A stretch of DNA of 10,991 nucleotides from Candidatus Roizmanbacteria bacterium CG22_combo_CG10-13_8_21_14_all_34_12 (GTDB lineage: Bacteria > Patescibacteriota > Microgenomatia > UBA1406 > GWC2-37-13), in assembly GCA_002786595.1 (NCBI GenBank), contig PCTC01000061.1:1-10991 (forward strand). The letters are read 5' to 3'. Below, in pieces: positions 7,816 to 10,991 of this stretch. Within the stretch, counting starts at the first letter, position 1. Each line of letters starts with the position of its first letter. The notes under the pieces were generated by a model that had not been told where the DNA came from, ran no database searches, and saw nothing but the letters and a program-made list of their open reading frames with translations. The position numbers were made by a program, and so were the translations under genes.

Positions 7816-8472
7816 ATGTGCAGATTTTTATTAGCAAAGTCAAAACTGTCAATCAATCCAGAAAAAATATTAAAGTCCTTTGCTAGAATGGCAGAGAATA
7901 GCAAAGCTTTTGACGGAGATTGGCAGGGTGACGGCTGGGGTTTTTCTTGGCTAGAAAATAATAAGTGGAATGAATATAGATCTCTTAAACCAATTTGGAA
8001 AGAAAAAGATAAATTTTCAAAATTTCCAGAGTCTAATATTTTTTCTATTCATGCAAGAAGTGCTTCTTTTCCCCAACATAAAAATAATATTGAATATAAC
8101 CAACCTTATACAAACGAGTCTTATTCTTATGTTTTTAATGGACTACTTAAAGGAGTTGCACTTTCTCTTCCGGGGGATATTGGAGCACAAAAAATATGGC
8201 AGCTTTTTAATAACTATCTTAAAAAGAATAATCTTACTCAAGCCTTAAACAAAACTGGAGATATTTTGAAAAAAAATTCTCAAAATATTCAGGCTTTAAA
8301 TATTGGAATCGCTGGAAAAAATACCATTTCGGCGTATTCATATTTTACTACCCATCCAAATTATTACTCTCTTCAATATTCAGATAACTCCGATGTAAAA
8401 ATTATTTGTTCAGAGGTAATAGATGGGTTTAATTTTAAATCACTTCCAACAAATTCTTTAATTACTTTTTAA
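7816..8472 (+). CDS. Class II glutamine amidotransferase-like Ntn hydrolase, candidate LysW-lysine hydrolase
   Basis: The 218-residue protein is a lone glutaminase-type domain of the YafJ/EgtC/Dug3 kind (GATase_4 family). Met removal would expose Cys2, the Ntn nucleophile in MCRFLL. GDGWG is at 38-42, HARSAS at 79-84 holds the substrate-carboxylate Arg81, NQPY stands where relatives have N-x-HPF, and Asn108-Gly109 (FNGLL) forms the oxyanion hole. Where relatives have T-D-S-E, this one has I-G-A-Q (122-125), so the Asp that binds the free alpha-amino group is apparently Gly123. No synthase domain is attached or adjacent. The gene starts 2 bases after lysJ and is A+T-richer than several neighbours (29% G+C by hand count over 7981-8400). 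EgtC and Dug3 cleave gamma-glutamyl amide bonds, so I infer it may release lysine from LysW. That role is unproven; a plain glutaminase or housekeeping amidase is possible. Confidence 0.85.
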   Translation: MCRFLLAKSKLSINPEKILKSFARMAENSKAFDGDWQGDGWGFSWLENNKWNEYRSLKPIWKEKDKFSKFPESNIFSIHARSASFPQHKNNIEYNQPYTNESYSYVFNGLLKGVALSLPGDIGAQKIWQLFNNYLKKNNLTQALNKTGDILKKNSQNIQALNIGIAGKNTISAYSYFTTHPNYYSLQYSDNSDVKIICSEVIDGFNFKSLPTNSLITF

Positions 8473-8479
8473 GTATTCA

Positions 8480-8488
8480 TGATAGAAT
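8480..8488 (+). promoter_or_regulatory. Possible extended -10 promoter for the lysyl-tRNA synthetase
   Basis: The sequence TGATAGAAT fits an extended -10 element (TGn followed by TAGAAT, one mismatch to TATAAT). It lies in the 25-base gap between the amidotransferase-like gene and the synthetase, one of the two longest gaps in the window along with the 15 bases before lysU. The box ends 9 bases before the ATG, so transcription would begin at or within a few bases of the start codon, giving a leaderless message. No clear -35 is seen. The match is short and the region is A+T-rich, so chance is a real alternative. Confidence 0.35.
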
Positions 8489-8497
8489 TAAACTCTT

Positions 8498-10822
8498 ATG
8501 ATCTGGCCAGACCGCGAAGCAAAAAGATTGAAGGAAAGAAATTTACCCCTTGAGTGGGCCGATGATATGAAAACGCCTTCCGGCCGTGTCCACGTTGGAT
8601 CTCTCCGCGGAGTGATTGTTCATGACTTAATTTATAAGGCTTTAAAAGATATTGAAGTCAATGCAAAATTTTCTTATGTTTTTAACGATATGGACCCGAT
8701 GGACGGAATGCCTAGTTACCTTGATGCCAACAAATGGGGAAAACATATGGGTGAACCTCTTTATAAAATTCCTTCACCCGAACCAGGATTTAAATCTTTT
8801 GCCGATTATTTTGCCAAAGAATTTATCTCTGTTTTTAATTCCATCAACTGCCATCCTCAAATTATTTGGTCTTCAGAGTTACACCGAGCTGGCAAAATGA
8901 ACGAAGTTATCAAACTGATTCTTGATAAGGCCGATGTTGTCAGAGATATTTATAAAAAAGTTGTAAAAAAAGATCGAGCGTCAAATTGGTTTCCCTATAA
9001 TCCAATTTGTGAAAAATGTGGAAAAATTGGCACGACCAGTGTCTATAAATGGGATGGAAAATATGTTTATTATAAATGTGAGGAAAAGATGGTTGAATGG
9101 GCAGAAGGTTGTGGGTATGAAGGGCAAGTTGAACCAATAAATGAAAATGGCAAACTAGTTTGGAAATTAGACTGGCCCGCTCATTGGAAAGTAATCGGAG
9201 TAACCATTGAATCTTCTGGTAAAGATCACATGTCTTCCGGCGGTTCTTATGATATGGGAATTCATTTTTGTAAAAATATCTTAGGGACAGTCGCACCAGA
9301 TGCCCTTGGAGGCTATGAGTGGTTTACTATTGGCGGTAAAAAAATGTCATCTTCCAAAGGTATTGGTAGTTCTGCTAAAGAAGTTTCCCAAATATTACCC
9401 CCTGATCTGCTCAGATTTTTGTTGGTTCGAACTCCAATCAAGACTCATCTCGATTTTGATCCGGTCGGCGATACCATCCCCAATCTTTTCGACGATTATG
9501 ACCGTTGTCTCAACGCGTATTTTCTAAAGTTAGAAAATAATTTACCAAAAGATAAAGCTGGAGAAGTTGCCGCCGACTATGCCAGAATTATTGAGCTGTC
9601 AGAAGTTAAACCTCTTCCAAAAATCAGACTTTATATTCCTAGATTTAGGACGATTATTAATTTATTAAAAGCAAAAAATGAAGATTTAACAGTTTTTTTT
9701 GAAACTCAAAAAAAAATAAAATTGTCTTCTGAAGAAAAAGCAATCCTTGAGGAACGGATAAAATATGCAAAAATTTATTTAGAAAAATATAGTCAAGAGA
9801 AAATAGATTCGGTGAATTCAAAGGAATTCCTCCCTTCTGAAAAACAAAAAAAATTTATTTTTCAGTTAACTAGTCAACTGAAAATGATAAAAAATATGGA
9901 AGATAAGGATTCTGTTCAAAATGCAATATTTGTTAGCATCAAAGAATCAGCCATTAATCCAAAAGAGGCTTTCACTGCGTTCTATCAAACTTTAATAAAT
10001 AAACCATTTGGCCCAAAAGCCGCCGATTTGATTCAAGAATTTGGGATTGAAAAAGTTATTAAATTATTAAATAGCAATAGAGTAGTCATAAATATAAAAA
10101 CTACTCACTTATTCCCAATCATTGATAAACCTGAAATCTTTTCAATCGATGGAGAAGTAGCCAAGAAATATCCATCAATTAATATTGGAATTGCCGTAAT
10201 TAAAAATATTAATATTAAAAAATCCGACCCAAATCTTGTTGCTGAGATTGACCAATTTGTCAAATCACAATCCCATTTGTCCAATGAAGTTATTAGTGCA
10301 TACCCTGAAGTAACCACATATCGAAAACTTTATAAAGAGATGGGGATTGATTGGCATTCCCGTCGTCCGTCACCTGAGGCATTGCTAAGAAGAATTTCCC
10401 AAAAAAAAGATCTTTACCAGATCAATACCTGCGTTGATGCATACAACTTGATCGTCATGAAAAACCGGGTTTCTGTCGGTGCTTTTGACTATGATAAATT
10501 TGCTTTCCCAACCGTTATGAGATTTCCAAAAGAGGGTGAAGAAATTTTATTATTGGGGGATCATGAGCCGACCAAATTTAAAGAAACAGAACTTGCCTAT
10601 TTTGATCAAAACGGTGGTTATAATATTGACTTCAACTACCGCGATGCTCAAAGAACGGCGGTAACCGAAAACACTAAAGATATTCTTCTAAACATTGATG
10701 GCGTCTATAACATCACCCGTGAAAAAGTCGAGCAGTCGCTGAAAGAATCAATTGAAATTATCACAAAATATTGTGGCGGCACTGTTGAATTTGCCGGAGT
10801 CGTTTCAGCAAAGCAAAAATAA
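8498..10822 (+). CDS. lysS: Class I lysyl-tRNA synthetase fused to a C-terminal B3/B4 domain
   Basis: Residues 1 to about 526 form a full-length class I lysyl-tRNA synthetase, which charges tRNA-Lys with lysine. The HIGH-type motif is HVGS at 32-35, and KMSSSK at 282-287 is the KMSKS loop. Two Cys pairs (171/174 and 194/205) fit the zinc-binding insertion. The helical anticodon-binding part ends near GPKAADLIQEFGIEKVI. Residues of about 540-774 form a B3/B4 domain, the module that edits mischarged tRNA in PheRS beta and also occurs alone: YRKLY at 608-612, RRPSPEALLRR at 622-632 and INTCVDAYN at 642-650. The reading frame runs unbroken between the two parts. Class I LysRS is typical of archaea and scattered bacteria. 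Co-location with lysine synthesis links supply and use. The B3/B4 target is unknown. Confidence 0.93.
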   Translation: MIWPDREAKRLKERNLPLEWADDMKTPSGRVHVGSLRGVIVHDLIYKALKDIEVNAKFSYVFNDMDPMDGMPSYLDANKWGKHMGEPLYKIPSPEPGFKSFADYFAKEFISVFNSINCHPQIIWSSELHRAGKMNEVIKLILDKADVVRDIYKKVVKKDRASNWFPYNPICEKCGKIGTTSVYKWDGKYVYYKCEEKMVEWAEGCGYEGQVEPINENGKLVWKLDWPAHWKVIGVTIESSGKDHMSSGGSYDMGIHFCKNILGTVAPDALGGYEWFTIGGKKMSSSKGIGSSAKEVSQILPPDLLRFLLVRTPIKTHLDFDPVGDTIPNLFDDYDRCLNAYFLKLENNLPKDKAGEVAADYARIIELSEVKPLPKIRLYIPRFRTIINLLKAKNEDLTVFFETQKKIKLSSEEKAILEERIKYAKIYLEKYSQEKIDSVNSKEFLPSEKQKKFIFQLTSQLKMIKNMEDKDSVQNAIFVSIKESAINPKEAFTAFYQTLINKPFGPKAADLIQEFGIEKVIKLLNSNRVVINIKTTHLFPIIDKPEIFSIDGEVAKKYPSINIGIAVIKNINIKKSDPNLVAEIDQFVKSQSHLSNEVISAYPEVTTYRKLYKEMGIDWHSRRPSPEALLRRISQKKDLYQINTCVDAYNLIVMKNRVSVGAFDYDKFAFPTVMRFPKEGEEILLLGDHEPTKFKETELAYFDQNGGYNIDFNYRDAQRTAVTENTKDILLNIDGVYNITREKVEQSLKESIEIITKYCGGTVEFAGVVSAKQK

Positions 10823-10825
10823 AAA

Positions 10826-10991
10826 GTGAAAAAAATTTTAATTGCCTCCACTAACCCCGGTAAAATCACTGAAATAAAAATTGGTCTTCAAGAATTAGAA
10901 AAACAAGAAATTAAGATACTCACATTAAACGACGTTATAGTGGGGGACAAGGAACCGGGAGTCAAGTATCGACGTTGGTTAGACTATGAAG
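10826..10991 (+). CDS. HAM1/RdgB-like NTP pyrophosphatase, partial, apparently with internal deletion
   Basis: A GTG 3 bases after the synthetase stop opens a frame that runs off the window end. It begins KKILIASTNPGKITEIK, the N-terminal nucleotide-binding signature of the HAM1/RdgB enzymes that hydrolyse dITP, XTP and similar noncanonical nucleotides to the monophosphate. By residue 43 it already reads KEPGVKYRRWLDYE, which resembles the (G)EPGV-x-S-x-R segment normally found around residue 75-80. The stretch between, with the GKTFEENA helix and the catalytic ADDSGL motif, is absent, and the other two forward frames do not supply it. The gene may be a broken copy or the assembly may have lost about 100 bases here. 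The adenine-rich upstream gives no SD; GTG is chosen because it gives the family N-terminus. Confidence 0.65.
   Translation, partial: MKKILIASTNPGKITEIKIGLQELEKQEIKILTLNDVIVGDKEPGVKYRRWLDYE

Noticed and set aside
8940..9296. Reverse-strand open frame of 118 codons inside the synthetase gene
   Set aside because: Low-complexity residue content with no recognisable motif, lying wholly antisense to a strongly conserved class I LysRS region; a shadow frame.
9859..9884. 9-bp inverted repeat TTTTCAGTT / AACTGAAAA with an 8-base spacer, as terminator
   Set aside because: It lies inside the synthetase coding sequence with weak A/T pairing and no downstream T-tract; expected by chance in A+T-rich DNA.
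10823..10991. A terminator after the lysyl-tRNA synthetase gene
   Set aside because: The next start is only 3 bases away and no hairpin with a T-run is seen; the operon appears to continue.

Overview
The window is one tightly packed, all-forward gene cluster. It encodes lysine biosynthesis by the alpha-aminoadipate (AAA) route with the amino-group carrier protein LysW, followed by the tRNA synthetase that uses the lysine. The DNA is A+T-rich with a standard stop code: UGA ends lysX, the homoaconitase small subunit gene and the homoisocitrate dehydrogenase gene. Almost no start has a Shine-Dalgarno sequence, and neighbours overlap as ATGA or sit 2-25 bases apart. With a class I lysyl-tRNA synthetase and a HAM1-like protein of the EPGVK-x-RRW type, this suggests an uncultured bacterium, perhaps of the Patescibacteria/CPR (Microgenomates-like). 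That placement is inference; an archaeal source is less likely but not excluded by the sequence alone.

Layout. Bases 1-12 are the last codons of lysW (W-G-E-stop, matching the EDWGE tail of LysW proteins). Then come lysX (LysW-AAA ligase), lysY (reductase), homocitrate synthase, homoaconitase large and small subunits, homoisocitrate dehydrogenase, lysZ (kinase) and lysJ (aminotransferase). Together they take 2-oxoglutarate plus acetyl-CoA to 2-oxoadipate, and LysW-bound AAA to LysW-lysine. Two steps are not seen here: the 2-oxoadipate aminotransferase (LysN) and the usual LysW-lysine hydrolase (LysK, M20 metallopeptidase family).

Directly after lysJ, where a releasing hydrolase would fit, sits a 218-residue class II glutamine amidotransferase-like Ntn hydrolase with no synthase partner. 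It keeps the catalytic Cys2, the carboxylate-binding Arg and the oxyanion Asn-Gly, but appears to lack the Asp that grips the free alpha-amino group of a gamma-glutamyl substrate. LysW-lysine is joined through the gamma-carboxyl of LysW's C-terminal Glu, whose alpha-amino group is in a peptide bond. This makes the protein a good candidate for an unrelated replacement of LysK, and it is the main novelty proposed here.

The cluster continues with a 774-residue fusion of class I lysyl-tRNA synthetase and a B3/B4 domain (the PheRS-type editing module), possibly from its own leaderless promoter. Three bases later a GTG-started HAM1/RdgB-like gene begins. Its start is joined directly to a motif that normally lies about 30-40 residues further on, so it is either damaged or misassembled. 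No stretch over 30 bases is without a gene, and no RNA gene, mobile element or CRISPR array is visible.
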